A stretch of 64,000 nt of DNA from Nymphaea colorata (GCF_008831285.2 NC_045144.1:22647716-22711715); one strand, 5' to 3'; positions 1 through 12,000 are shown, counted from the stretch's first letter. Translations and numbers: made by a program. Notes: a model not told the origin generated them from the letters alone.

Positions 1-1080
1 TCAAGGTCCTGGTAATCTGAGGTGGAAGGATAGTTAGCAACCTATTTAGTCTAGAAAACAAATATGGTGTAGAGTAGGGATGAAAGAAATTACTATGGAA
101 TTGTGTAATCTGATTTGGAAGCCCACAGTTACCCCTAGTGCATGCTGGTTTGTATGCTGGACAGAAGATAATTTGTACATGACCACAGTCGCAGCAACTC
201 ACCATGTGTATAGCTTGGAAAGAAAATGCAAGATCATGACTCCCCAATTGCACACGATTTCCTTCGTGATTGTGGAGTTCCCTATAGCATGCTTTAGGGA
301 CCCAATTACACGAGTTCAACAATTCATCCTCAAACCAATGGCCTTCAAATGAAATAGCCAAGAAGGTAAACTTAGACTTAGTTCAGATGAAAGAAGCAAT
401 AAGTATTAACATCATTAATCGTAGGTGCAATCATATATGAAAGCAAGGGAAAGAAACTTAGGGATAACAGCAAAAAGTCAATTACCCACAACAAAGATGC
501 AAGTTAGTGCTGCAATGCAGTCCCCTTGAGAATTCTGGATACCGGAAGGCACATTCTCAACCAAAAGAGCTATGTATCAACAGAATTACCATCTCTGGTA
601 CGATAAAGAAGGCAATACCAGTGCTCCTTTCCGCTTCTTGCCTGGTTGGCCTTGTTTAGATTTGATTATATGCCTTACCTAAGTACCAACATATCAGCAG
701 AAATTGCAGAGAGTTCGCTGTTGAAACTAGAATAAGAGTGCATGTTTCAGAGAGGGGAAAAGTTATATTTCTAATCTACCTTTCAGTAACATGCAAACTA
801 GTCTTTCACATGTCAAAAGATGTGTATTTCCACAAACATATTTACAAATTATAATTATGTTGTAAAGCTCAAATCGGTTGACACCAAACAATTTTTTTCA
901 CAAAAAGAAAATTTCATAGCCAATATGCACGTGATATTTAAAGCCATCTTCAGACCTATAAAAAGAACAAGGGAAGTGTTAGCCATAACAAGTCATCTGC
1001 TTATCTAGTATTCATAGAAATTAAAAAATTATCATATTTCATTGAATTTTTACTAATTAATTGTTCTAAAATTGCAATCA
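1..1080. other. No gene recognised
   Basis: AT-rich sequence with only short, unconvincing open frames and no domain, RNA gene or repeat structure that I recognise. It may be intron or old transposon sequence linked to the transposase remnant that follows. Confidence 0.5.
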
Positions 1081-1087
1081 ACATCTG

Positions 1088-1390
1088 GACTTACACTTGT
1101 AACTCATGTATTTGTTTTGTATGTCTGGCTTCAAAGTCATGTACCTTTTCAGCTTGTCTAGCTTCTAATTCGCACATCTGGTCAGTATGGTTACTTTCTA
1201 CTTTATACACCTTATTGCATAGATCACCAAACTCTTCTCAATTTCATATTTTGTGTCATTAGTTCACATTGAGTAGAAATTGCATCAAAAAATTGTGATG
1301 GATTTACCCTCATTCCATAAGTACGCATTCGTCAAAATTTGTCTGGCCCCATACCCAATGACAAGACATCATTTAGAGATTCATCATCTC
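1088..1390 (-). pseudogene. Remnant of plant En/Spm (Ptta-type) transposase
   Basis: Read on the minus strand from 1390, the translation contains DDESLNDVLSLG, a stop codon, then RMRTYGMRVNPSQFF, followed by a hydrophilic stretch rich in Gln, Arg and Lys. This order resembles the C-terminal part of the plant transposase family Ptta/En-Spm (an Asp-Glu-rich aLG element, then a gRvRgyG-VtPSqyF motif, then a coiled-coil-like tail). The motif match is by eye. The in-frame TGA and the absence of upstream domains show it is not functional. The frame runs into a GTAAGT-like donor near 1093, so it could be one exon of a spliced gene. Alternative: a host gene derived from a transposase. Confidence 0.4.
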
Positions 1391-1752
1391 TTATGTCATC
1401 AGGAAGTCAGAATATTGCTTCATTAAGTTGAGCTTGCAAATTAATGTAACATTTCAATAACATGTATATTAAATAAATTTTAATTATCATTATAGCTAGT
1501 AGTAATGAAGATGCGAAAGCAAGCAATCTAAGGGATGAGAAGAGACGAGAATTGCTTGGAAATCCTGAAGCACTTGAAGTTTCTCCATAAAAAGAGATGA
1601 GAATCATATCGCTGCCTCCTAATGCAACCATGCACTACATGGGAATGAGGTTCCCTTTCATGGATCGTCTTATGGTGCTGGGTCAACATATGACCTTAGA
1701 TCAACATAACGAGCAAAACAATGGGAGAGGAAAAAACAAATTCCTCATTCTT

Positions 1753-1779
<27 letters not shown>
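1753..1779. repeat. (GA)n microsatellite
   Basis: Uninterrupted AG dinucleotide run of about 13 units. GA/CT runs are common in plant intergenic and 5' leader sequence. No flanking gene is evident. Confidence 0.95.
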
Positions 1780-1783
<4 letters not shown>

Positions 1784-1929
1784 CTCAACATTACTAGCCT
1801 CCAACAGGAAGTTGAAGGAAGAAAGCATACAGATGTAAACCAACATCCAAAACTTAAGATAAAAACCAGCCAACAAAATGCGGAAACATGAATAGCCATG
1901 CATAAGTTGTAATAGAATAACTGGGTGAT

Positions 1930-2060
1930 GATGAATGAGAATTGTGCCTGCAAATGAGGACAGTAACATCGAACATTATGCCCAACAACAGAGCTCTTAG
2001 ATGTACCTTTCTTTCACGGAAAATAACATCATTCTTTAGCAACCAAATGGCTCTCCAAGT
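1930..2060 (-). pseudogene. Possible LINE C-terminal remnant
   Basis: Minus-strand translation from about 2055 gives RAIWLLKNDVIFRER followed by a Leu-rich stretch. The pattern W-x(2)-[KR]-N-D-x-I-F is typical of the region after the zinc-binding (zf-RVT) domain of plant LINE ORF2 proteins. Only about 40 residues can be followed and the flanking frames are broken. This is a weak family call based on one short motif; a chance match is possible. Confidence 0.3.
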
Positions 2061-2519
2061 TTAAAACAGCCTAAAAGTGATATCTTTAATGAGTGATTCT
2101 GAACGTACTTGGAAACGAGGCTGGTTCCAAGTGTAATAATAGGTGCTGCATTACCTCATAGTACCAAAACAGGTGGGGTGTGTCCTTGGATTGTTGGCGG
2201 CACAAAGCCAGATAAGCTCATGTCCGACCGCTGGAAGCGTTTGAAGACAAAGATGCTATTGAGTGCAGCCGCAGGTGATCTGCAAATATGAGCAAGAATA
2301 TGAAGAAGGAAGATCAGGAGAATCCCTGACAGCTGAAGCGCCATGATAAAGAAGAGGGCTGAGAAACATGCACAAAAATCACCAGCGCATTCGTTTCCAC
2401 CGTTTTGTTCTCTTATGTATCGATAGAGGAGGGAGAAGTCGCCAATGTTTTGCCAAAAAAAAAATGGAGATTTGACATGTAACAATGGTTATCCTCTCAA
2501 TTTTTTTTTAAAAGACTAT

Positions 2520-3215
2520 ACTCTATTTTCACTAAAGTGAAATTTTTAATTTCATTTGAATTTAATTTTTGGACCCTAAGCTGAACCCTACGCCCAAAAC
2601 AAACTTCTATATTCAATCCAAAACAAATCTCTAGACTCATGTTTAAGTCCAAATGCAAGATTCAAATTCAAAATCCAACTTTAGACGCAAGATTAAAATC
2701 TAAAATCCAACTCTTAGATCTAAATTAGATCCAAAACCAAAGTCCAGATCCAAATCGATAATTTAAAACTTAAAACTCAAAGCTGAGATCAAGACAAGAA
2801 AAACTTGATGCTATAAGCACCACACGCGCATGCACAGACCTTCCCTTCTTTTTATGTTTTGTTCTCATGTCACGATGTTTTTTTGAGCTTAAACCACTTA
2901 GTAGAACGCATTGGCGACTAATCGAACCTAATCCGGATCTAAAATGAGCATGGAATCACTCCAAATTGAGTCGGCCCCATTTGTAACAAAAATCATTTTT
3001 ATACACTGTAATCACCCCAAATTTTTCTAAAAGATTATGATGTTTTATCCAAGCTCGAAATTCAAATTTAAGCACAATATTCAAATCCAAAATACAACTT
3101 TTAAATCCAAATTAAATCCAAAATACAACTTTTAGATCCAAATTAAATCCAAAATACAACTTTCATATCCAAATTAGATCCAAAACCCAAGTTCAGATCC
3201 AAATCGATCATTTAA
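2520..3215. repeat. A-rich degenerate AAATCC(AAA) repeat tract
   Basis: Irregular repetition of units such as AAATCCAAATTAGATCC and TTTAGATCC, with drifting unit length. Similar GATCC/AAATC-rich tracts occur at 12360-12925, 28220-28700 and 35640-36080, so it looks like a recurring component of one repeat family rather than an isolated microsatellite. No coding potential. Confidence 0.7.
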
Positions 3216-3495
3216 GACCCATTTGCCCCTCCTTTTGACAAAAAACCTCATTTTAGAGGGTGATTTTAGTCTTTTTGGGTGGACAAGACCCATTTGCACT
3301 TCCTTTTGACAAAATAATCTCCTTTTAGCGGGTGATTTTAGTCTTTTTGGGTGGAGAAGACCAATTTGTCCTTCCTTTTGACAAAAAATCTCCTTTTAGA
3401 GGGTGATTTTAGTCTTTTTGGGTGGACAAGACCCATTTGCCCTTCCTTTTGACCAAAAACTTTCTTTTAGAGGGTGATTTTAGTTGTTTTAGGTA
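3216..3495. repeat. 71-72 bp minisatellite, four copies
   Basis: Copies begin at 3216, 3287, 3359 and 3430, each starting GACC(C)ATTTG and containing CCTTTTGAC, then TTTTAG(A/C)GGGTGATTTTAG and TTTTTGGGTGGA(C/G)AAG. The last copy decays after GGGTGATTTTAGTTG. The array ends about 40 bases before a TATA box at 3537, so it sits where a promoter-proximal element would be. Copies differ at a few scattered positions. Confidence 0.9.
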
Positions 3496-3499
3496 AAAA

Positions 3500-3735
3500 A
3501 AAAATTCAAATTTAGGGTTTTGGCTCCAAAATCTTCTATAAATACCCATCATTTTCCCTCCTCTTGGGGAAGATTGGCCCTTGGGAGAAACTCTAGTGTA
3601 TTCTCACTTGAAGACTTAGAGTTTCTCTTGAGCTATTTCTCTCTTCATCTTCCTCTCTCCATTTTCCTCTCCAACTTGGAGCAAGCTACAACCCTCTTGG
3701 AGGTATCATCTTGAAGCTTTACTCAAATCTTCAAG
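3500..3735 (+). promoter_or_regulatory. TATA box and pyrimidine-rich leader, copy 1
   Basis: A TATAAATA box lies at 3537-3544, preceded by GGGTTTTGGCTCCAAAA and followed by CTCTAGTGTATTCTC, GACTTAGAGTTTCTC and a CT-rich leader. The same block, clearly homologous, recurs at 6940-7115. Both look like the promoter and R/U5 part of an LTR, or of a non-autonomous element, although TG...CA ends are not clear. GGTATGT-like donors near 3775 suggest a transcript reading rightwards could be spliced. Confidence 0.5.
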
Positions 3736-3799
3736 TGAAGGTGTTCATCTTCCTTAAGTCATTTCTCATTAGAGGTATGTAAATATCATCCCTCTCATT

Positions 3800-4985
3800 T
3801 CTCTTTTTTTTTTCTTTTCTCATCTTCATCTCCCAATGGCGAAAGGAGATAGCACTCAACCTCTTTCTAGAGACAAGATGCTATGCTCAAGTGCACCGGG
3901 AGCATGAGAGGATGAGATGATCTTGTATTTTAATCATGTTCTTTCAAGTATTCTTGTTGTTGTTATTCTTTCTCTTCATTAATATGTCCTTATTATTATG
4001 CTATTTCTTTTTCTTGGACTTAGTCTTGTTGTTGTTTTCATTTTTTCTTCTCATCTTCATCTCCCTATGGCCAAAGGAGATAGCACTCAACCTCTTCTTA
4101 GAGACAAGAGGCTATGCTCAAGTGCACCGGGAGCATGAGAAGATGAGATGATATTTTATTTTATGATTAAATCATGTTTTTTCAAGTATTCTTGTTGTTG
4201 TTGTTCTTTCTTTTCATTAATATCTTCTTGCTCTTTCTTCTCTTCAATGTATTCTTGTTGTTGTTCTTCTTTCCCTTCATAAATATATTTTTGTTGTTAT
4301 TGTTATTTCCTTTCTTCAATATAGCCTTGTTCTTGTTATTTTCTTTTCTCGTCTTCATCTTTTCATGGCCAAAGGAGATAACACTCAATTTCTTTTTAGA
4401 GACAAGAGGCTATGCTCAAGTGCATTGGGAGCATGAAAAGATGAGAGGATCTTTCATTTCATGATTGAATCATGTTTCCTCTTTTATTGAATATAGCATT
4501 GTCTATCTTTCTTCATTTTTTTATCTTCATTTTTCCATGGCCAAAGGAGATAGCACTCAATCTCTTTTTAGAGACAAGAGGCTATGCTCAAGTGCATTGG
4601 GAGCATGAAAGGATGAGAGGATTTTTCATTTCATGATTGAATCATGTTTCCTCTTTTATTGAATATGGCATTGTCTTTCTTTCTTCATTTTATCATCTTC
4701 ATTTTTTCATGGCCAAAGGAGATAGCACTCAATCTCTTTTTAGAGACAAGAGGCTATGCTCAAGTGCATTGGGAGCATGAAAAGATGAGATGATCTTTCA
4801 TTTTAATCATGTTCTTTCTTTTCATGAGTACTTTCTTGTTGTTTTTCTTGCTTCCCCTTATTTTCCTCTCTTCCTTATTTCCCTATGGCCAAAGGAGATA
4901 ACTCTCAATCTCTATTTTAGAGTCAAGAGGCTATACTCAAGTGCACCGGGGACATGAAAAGATGAGGTGGTATATCATTTCATAG
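3800..4985 (+). repeat. Six-copy array with conserved ~80 bp core and variable T-rich spacers
   Basis: A core beginning ATGG(C/G)(C/G)AAAGGAGATA and ending GAGCATGA(A/G)A(A/G)GATGAG occurs six times, with its ATG at 3836, 4067, 4365, 4537, 4709 and 4885. Spacings are 231, 298, 172, 172 and 176 bp. Spacers are T-rich with GTTGTTGTT runs and vary in length while the core is well kept. In copies 1-5 the ATG opens a 23-codon frame ending in TGA at the same place; copy 6 has an extra T and stops after 11 codons. A second frame, offset by two bases (W-P-K-E-I-A-L...), is also open through the core. The array follows a TATA box and leader, so a rightward transcript would carry all six cores. Confidence 0.85.
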
Positions 4986-6430
4986 TTACATCATATCCTC
5001 CCTCCTAATTGAACCTTGCTCTTTCCATCATCCTTTTTCTCTCTTTCCTTCCTTGAATGTTGTCTATATATTATCCATGCATAATTGCTTGGTTTTCTAC
5101 TTATATGTGAATGTATAGTGGGAATGAGAGTGTGGTTTGGGGACGCTCTATTTTCATATTAATTTTTGTGGTTGGGACTTGTCCAACTCGGGATAAACCC
5201 TCACGAAAATGTACATGTTAATATGCATTTGCATGTCATTTTGCGCTAATTTCCTTCTTAATCATCCCATTAGGAACCCTAACGAGTGCCTCGTTATGTT
5301 GCTTGTTTTCTTCCATACCCAACGGTAAAAGAAATATATCCCTTACAACAAGCTAAACAATAACATTCTATGCTTATATAAATCATATTTTCCAAAACAT
5401 TTGCAAAAGGAACCTTCTAACATGACCTTAGGGACTTAGCTTAGACTCTTGCATGAGTCCAAGCTCCCCTCCGGCCCACATTAAACTTGAAGTTGGTAAT
5501 TTTAAGTTATTAATTGATTTCTAATCTTGTAAAGGTATGGATGTATATACATGTTATATACATCTATACCAACATGATGCAACCCATCTTTCTCTCTCTA
5601 TGTTTTCACTTTCCATTTTATAAATTTTTATATGTGCATGAATACGTATGTACATGTACTCCATTTCCTCTTTTTCAAATATTTATTCCTCTTTTCAAGA
5701 CAAATTTCTTCTCTTATAAAATTTCTCGTACCCATATATACGTATGATATTTTTCTTTTCCTCTAAAATCTTTCTTTCTCTTCAAATCAATACATCTTTT
5801 TCTCTTAAGCTTTCATATATGTGTATGTGTATATGTGATGGTATGTACACATGTATGCATGTCTTTCTCTATGTCTCTCTCTTTTTTTTCATAAAAGTGT
5901 TTTATCTCTTGTATTCCTTTTAACATTCTCCTCTCATGATATTTTTAATTACCAATTTCATTAAGACCACAAAACCAAGTAATAACCCAACATTGGAGTC
6001 ATGCTTGATGGTCTACAATCTCAATCCCCTTTCAAAAAATTTTCCTTCTTATATACAACAACAAAAACCTTAGATGTATGTTGTGGTAGGAATGACTTTA
6101 GATGAATGTTGTGGTCGGAATGTTTTACATTCATATAGGCTAAATGCATCCATGCATTCTCACCCACTTTATTTCACTTATGATCACAAGCATCTCTCCA
6201 AAAGAACTTAAGCAAAATGGGATGGAGTTCTAACTAGGTGGTAACCGAATTAGAGCAAAATTTTAAACCTACTTAAAGTCTTAAGAGAACACTAAAGTGA
6301 CTTCAAAATGATTTCACAAGCTTTTCAATTGATACTTACTAATTCCACTTTTTCCTTAAAACATTTCACATTTTCAAGCAACCCTTCAAGAGTCTTTCTA
6401 AAAATTTGAAACATCAAACTTTCAATATTT
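4986..6430. other. T-rich non-coding stretch
   Basis: AT-rich, with CT- and TATATG-rich patches (for example 5514-5860). No credible coding frame, RNA gene or transposon protein is visible. It lies between the core array and the conserved motif at 6436, inside what may be one large non-coding element bounded by the two TATA/leader copies. Confidence 0.5.
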
Positions 6431-6431
6431 T

Positions 6432-6490
6432 CTAACCCCGGTAAAGGCACCGGGAACGGTCAATCCTCATACCAACGGGCGATTCCCTTT
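6432..6490 (+). repeat. Conserved GGTAAAGGCACC motif, copy 1
   Basis: The segment reads CCCCGGTAAAGGCACCGGGA, then ACGGTCAATCCTCATACCAA, then CGGGCGATTCCC. Related sequence occurs at 8963 and 32205 on the same strand and at 12120 and 35285 on the opposite strand. Similarity with the 8963 copy continues about 100 bases to the right, including a CACTCCAAAA and GCAAACATA stretch. Function unknown. Confidence 0.75.
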
Positions 6491-6599
6491 TCTTTCTTAT
6501 TTCAAAACAAAACTCAATTTTTTGAAGCACTCCAAAACCAATAAAATTTTGGGATGCAAACATACACATTTAGAAAAATGATTTTTGTACTTTTTTTTT

Positions 6600-6880
6600 A
6601 TGAAAGGACCCTTTGGAGGCTAAGGAGGCGAAATCAGGGCATTTCCCCTTTCTCCATTTGAACCCAGCGTGGTAGGGTTGTGCCAGTGCAATCGCAATGT
6701 CGTGCACGTGCAAACGTGCCGAGCCAGGGCCTGTGTGTTGCGCAAATGCTCTTTTTAGCTAAAAACCGCCCGTTGGGGTTGATTTTCAGCTTGTTGGTTG
6801 GGTATTAGCCCTGGCCACACCCCAAAGGGGTATTTGCAAGGCTAATGGCCAATCCCACTTGGTCAAATGCAATTTAAAAA
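6600..6880. other. GC-richer segment with short inverted repeats
   Basis: Locally GC-rich, with TGTGCCAGTG, GTCGTGCACGTGC and GAGCCAGGGCCTGTG. A self-complementary stretch surrounds TTAGCCCTGGCC / GGCTAATGGCC (about 6806-6855). It resembles LTR-type sequence, but no terminal TG/CA or primer-binding site can be assigned. Confidence 0.3.
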
Positions 6881-6939
6881 AAAAAATAAAAATCATTCAA
6901 AGATACTTGAAATTTACATGACAATATTATTAAATTAAA

Positions 6940-7115
6940 AAAATTTAAATTTTGAGTTTTGGCTCCAAAACTCCCTATAAATACTCCTACAACTTCTCTC
7001 TTGGGCATAAGCTAACCCATGGAAAACTCTAGTATTTTCTCATTTAAAAATTAGAGTTTTTCTCTAGCTTTCTCTCCATTTCTCTCTTCTTCTTCTTCTT
7101 CTTCAACCTTAGACT
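6940..7115 (+). promoter_or_regulatory. TATA box and pyrimidine-rich leader, copy 2
   Basis: Homologous to 3506-3690: GAGTTTTGGCTCCAAAAC, TATAAATA at 6976-6983, then ACTCTAGTATTTTCTC and TTAGAGTTTTTCTC, and a CT/TTC-rich leader. The two copies are about 3.4 kb apart in direct orientation, as LTRs of one element would be. Block A begins immediately to the right. Confidence 0.5.
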
Positions 7116-8954
7116 TTTACCCAAATACCCTTGGTTTCCCTCTGTTTTTTTTTTGCAATTGAAATAAAAAAATAAATAATTTTAAAAATAGACTCGGAGT
7201 GGCCACTTGTTGACCCACTAGACTGTGCACTGGCAAGCAAGATCGTGCATGGCCATCTCAGGCTGGGCTATGCCTTTAATTTACTTAATCAAGGACATTT
7301 GCATACACCATGCCTAATTTAGATTTAAGGATGATCAGTCTTCTAACTGCAGTACTAACGTTGGTTCAAAGAATAGACAAGATTATCTCTTAAAACCTCA
7401 AGCAAACATACATGCATTTGATTTCCTTGTTGATTAGGTATTTAAGGATTTAGATATGCTCCTCTCTCTCTCTCAAACCTAGCTGTTAATTATGCTTTTA
7501 TAATTTCATGTAGTTTCATTTTGACTTTTAACTTCCCTCGATTAATCACATTTTCATACACCATGCTCAATTGAAATTTAAAGATGATTACACCCTCAAC
7601 CATGGCACCAATATATTGATTTAGGGAACAAATAATATTTTTTTCAAGCATTAACTAAGCTCAATTACAATAGTTTCCTTGTCAATTAGGTACCAAAGGG
7701 TTAGTTATGCCTCTCCATCATTAATCTGTCTGTTTAACTGAACAATGTTGAAGGTTCTTTTGCCTCACATTTAGTTTAATTTCAGCAATGATTTGCTTAA
7801 CGTACATGCAACACCATCCCCAATGAAGTTTAGAAGGTACTTAAGCCCCTAATCCGTGGTAATAGTCTTGGATTAGGGAAGAACTAATTTCTTAAAGCTA
7901 GATGAGGACCACCCATATTGGGCATGCAATGAGTTTTGAATTAAGTCTATATAATCCATCAAAGAACACACTTCACCTCTGATTAGAATTTAAATAGTTA
8001 TTTAGTATTACAACCTAAGTACTACCTTTGTTGTAAGAACAACGTAATTTTTCTTTACCTCTAATTAGGCACATTATTTTTAAATTGCATCAATGTTTAA
8101 AAAAAAATTCCCAAAAACACAGTTATTTCAGAAGAAGTTTTTTCAGAAAAAAACCTCAAGGATCTAAACGATACTAAGACTCAGGAAAACCAAATGCTTA
8201 ATCAAATCAAAATCTTCAACCTAGACCAAAACTCTTAGTCAACCAAAGTCCTTGAACTAGGAGAAACCAAAGATCAAATTTCTAATCACAAGACTTTAAA
8301 ATCAGACAAATTTTAGGTCATTAAAATATAAACCAACATACAGTCTAACTCAAAATCTTTATGAAAATACCCACAATCCTAGATAGCTTAATAAAATCAT
8401 CACATCAGAACATAATATTAAAAGCATCAAAATCATAGGACCTAGGACTTTAACTAGAACCAGCATTACTATCCAATATATCAAACCCAAAACCTAACAT
8501 CTAAAGCGAGTTTAATGGAAGCTGATTAAAAATCATCAATTTTTATAAGTCCTAAGCCCAAAACTTTAGTCATCCAAACCTTATAACACAAAGTTAGAAC
8601 TTAGCTTCCAATCTAAAATCGATTCAACTCAAAATCAAGCATCAACAAAACAAAACTCTTATGGCTTAGCACAAACCTATGATCTAGACCTAGATCTTCA
8701 ACTTTAATCCTTAGGAACACAATTCTAGCCATTAATCTTTAAGTGAGCATGTATCATATACGGTAGGTTAAATTGTTGCATGACTTATGATGACAGTAAG
8801 ATTGATCAACGTTATCTCAATCAAAACTCCTAAAGTTTCGATTTGCATTAAGACTTTACTTTAATAAAACTAAGAAACACATTGCTTCATTCTTCTATTA
8901 TATTTAGGATCAACATAGCAATCAGAAATGGAGGGTAAAAGTCTAGCTTTCGGC

Positions 8955-9025
8955 TTGATTATCCCTGACAAAGGCATTAGGAACAGTCAAACACTGTACC
9001 GATGGGTTGAGTTCCCTCTCCTTGA
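8955..9025 (+). repeat. Conserved GGTAAAGGCACC motif, copy 2 (in block A)
   Basis: A diverged copy: TGATTATCCCTGACAAAGGC, then ATTAGGAACAGTCAAACACT, then GTACCGATGGGTTGAGTTCC. Its partner in block B is at 32200-32260. Orientation is the same as the 6436 copy and opposite to the 12120 copy. Confidence 0.7.
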
Positions 9026-12000
9026 AATGAAGTTGAGTAAAAAACTAGATGATCAACACGTGGAGTGATCCAAATTTATGTGGAAACATATAAGTGAAAA
9101 AAAAAATATATGCCATTTTTGTTCTCTTTCACTGACCAGTAGATGCATGTTGTTAGGGAAGGGGCATGTATAACATGCCCATGCATACTGTATGCACCTA
9201 GAAAATATTGTACTATAGAGCAAAAAAAGAGTAAGAGTTAGGTATCTCAATGGTTGGCTTTAGTTGGATATCTAATATGCCAGGTCCATCTATTCAAGCG
9301 TAGCTTGACTTTTCAATATAAGCAGTTGTATAAGCTAAACACTGTCGAATTTGGAAATGAGTTGGACACTCGGCATTGTCCTGGTGAAGAAGCTTTGTTT
9401 AACATGCCTACATATTAGTTGAAATGTGTGATCGTTACTTAGTAAGCATAGGATTCATGAATGATTACTATCTATATAGCAATTGCTTTTCATGCAAAGA
9501 GAAATGCGTACAATATCCATTATTCATGTTTAAAACAATTTTTATAACCATGTTAATAGCTAGTTTGCGTATAAGGATCTCGAGCTCTTACCTTCTTCCA
9601 ATGAAACAAATTAATTAATATTCAAACATGGTGAAAGTTTAACTCTTTTTTGTCTAGTTTTGACGAGGTGGGTGCAAAGGGGCAGCCAACCTCATGCAAG
9701 TTTGACACTTGAACAATATTTGTCGGGGGCCGAACCTAAAATTGATTGATTAGATGTTGCTATCCAAAATCTACAGATGACATTCTTAATTTATAAGTTT
9801 CTAATTTGATAAGAGCAAAAATAATTAAGAATGTAATTTTTTTATATATGTTATTTCCTATGATTTTAGTTAATGAACATATATATTCATATACATTGTT
9901 TTGATAATATATAATTGGTTATTTTACTTATTTGCTACCTTCATTTGTGTAGAAAACCAAAACATTCTTAAAAGTATATGATATTAGATTGATCTATCTT
10001 CCACATTGCTTCTTAACGAAGTATTGCATCATTTTGGAATGAGGGAGTCAATGCAGCCAAGGGATTGAATACCCATGATCCTAGTTCGGAACACTGTATC
10101 TACTGTTCTTTATTTTTTTTCCCTCTTGTCACATATCCATAGCATCTGGACTGCAAAGTTCTCGTTTATTTACTAGGGTGTTAGATGGTATATGTAAATT
10201 GCCATTAGGAGCTTGATCTACCTTCTTGTTTTGTTTTATTTACTATTTTGACACTGTTTTTCTACTCTTATTCACTAAGCTAGGTTATCCTAAGTGTCTG
10301 CTATGGTTGTCAGTTGTCAAAAATAGCCTGGCTTATATGGTTTTACACACTACTTCGTCATGGGTGCACATGGTTGTGCATCAGGCCGGGCTGGATTCTC
10401 ATAAGGGCCCGATGGGCCTGGCTGAGTCATGGCCGGGCACATTATCCTGCTCATTAATAATTGGGTTGGTTTGGCCCTATGCTTATCAAATTGTGACTTC
10501 CTATGAAATGTTTCCTGGTACATGTCTTGATAAGGGCTTCTTAAATTGTTGCAGTTTAGAAGGGCACGTAGGAAGGGTTGAGGGAAGTGCCTTTTTATAG
10601 TTCATTCTTTCACCCTTCTCCTCAAAAAGGAGTAGGGACTGTAAGTCTTCTATGTTTTTCTATATTACTCCTTTCTAGGCACTTTATGGCTTGTGCGGCT
10701 GTGCCTTGTACAAAATGTAGTTTGGTTTTAGTCCTCTATTGAAAATATCTTAAGAAAAGCCGTACTCTTACCCTTTATGCAGCCATCTCAAAACCGTAGT
10801 AACTAATTTCAAATTTTGCCTGTCAATATCCTTACTGTATACAGGTTCATACTTGCTGCTATTAAGGAGTTATCCGACTTTAGCAAGCAACATTCACAGC
10901 CTAGCCAAGGGTGCAAGCCTCGTCATTGAGCATGCCTAGTCCCATCACATCCCCAGAGATACACTCTCCTAAGGGTTGTGGTGCACTTTGTGTAATTTTC
11001 AATCTGGCCCTTGGCCAAGGTCTTGAACTACAACATTGCTACTTGTGCGCATTAAAGTGATATTCTTCTCTAGGCAAGTTATGAGGCTTGGCCACCTGTT
11101 TGGGCCTTTTCTTCAGGTGCACCCATTCACCGTATGTGTCCCGCTAGTACCCCTCTATCATAATCCTGGCATTCAGTCAAAATTTCCCTTTCTTCCTTGG
11201 CAAATTTCCTAACCTACAGGAACACCATGAGGCCTTCCACCTTACTAAACTTAATCTTGCTCCAGATGGACAACAGTCATCACTTGGCAATTTGTCTGTG
11301 CTTCTTCATGAACGATGCTTATTCCTACAAGCCACTTTCATATTCCTCTCTTGAAAAGTAAAGTGTGCTTGGCCTATTTCCTAGTTTTGCCCTTATCTTT
11401 CCATCAAAACCACAAGTTCTTGACTACTTTCAGACTTTTATATGTACCATTTTAATCAAGTCTATAAGAACTTTCTGCTCAGAATGAGCCCATAATCATC
11501 AATGTCGTGTTACTGATCCATTTCCAGAGGTGCACCAATCTCTTCATGATCACCCCATTAATTTTTTTTCTTCTGAAATCTAGTAAGTACCTACGCAAAT
11601 TTCAAGTTTTGCCTTGATAAATCTCCAAAGCAGTGAAGTTGCCGTTAAACCATTATAAAAGCCCAAAGTATACAACTTAGAAAATATAAAGATTTCGCAA
11701 AAATATTTTTCCTAAACGAGTAAATCTCGTGGCCACGTTTCCTCAAAACGGTTTGTCATTCCACCTTTCTAGGAGTCATTCTTACAAAATTTCATTCAAG
11801 CGAATAAAAGAAAAACTCAAAAATTCTCATTGGCCTACCCCTAAACTCTTCTTCTGATTGCTTAGGTTTGTGCCTCTTTATGATTGGGCCAACTCTGCAC
11901 CTCTTCACCTCGTTGGTTGAAGCGCACCTCTCCACTATAAAATTACGACCCCTCAATGTTGGACATCCTAACTCATCATATTCTCATCCATCTGATTCTA

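Noticed and set aside
3216-3495. CRISPR-like array
   Set aside because: The copies are contiguous 71-72 bp tandem repeats without distinct spacers, in plant nuclear sequence.
4174-4464. Hydrophobic 96-codon frame that looks like a membrane protein
   Set aside because: The hydrophobic residues come from T-rich repeat spacers (Phe/Leu/Ile codons); the frame crosses repeat boundaries and is not kept between units.
11190-11350. An open stretch conserved between block A and block B (34345-34500) that could be a gene
   Set aside because: In the codons I compared, about nine of ten differences change the amino acid, so there is no sign of protein-level selection in that frame.
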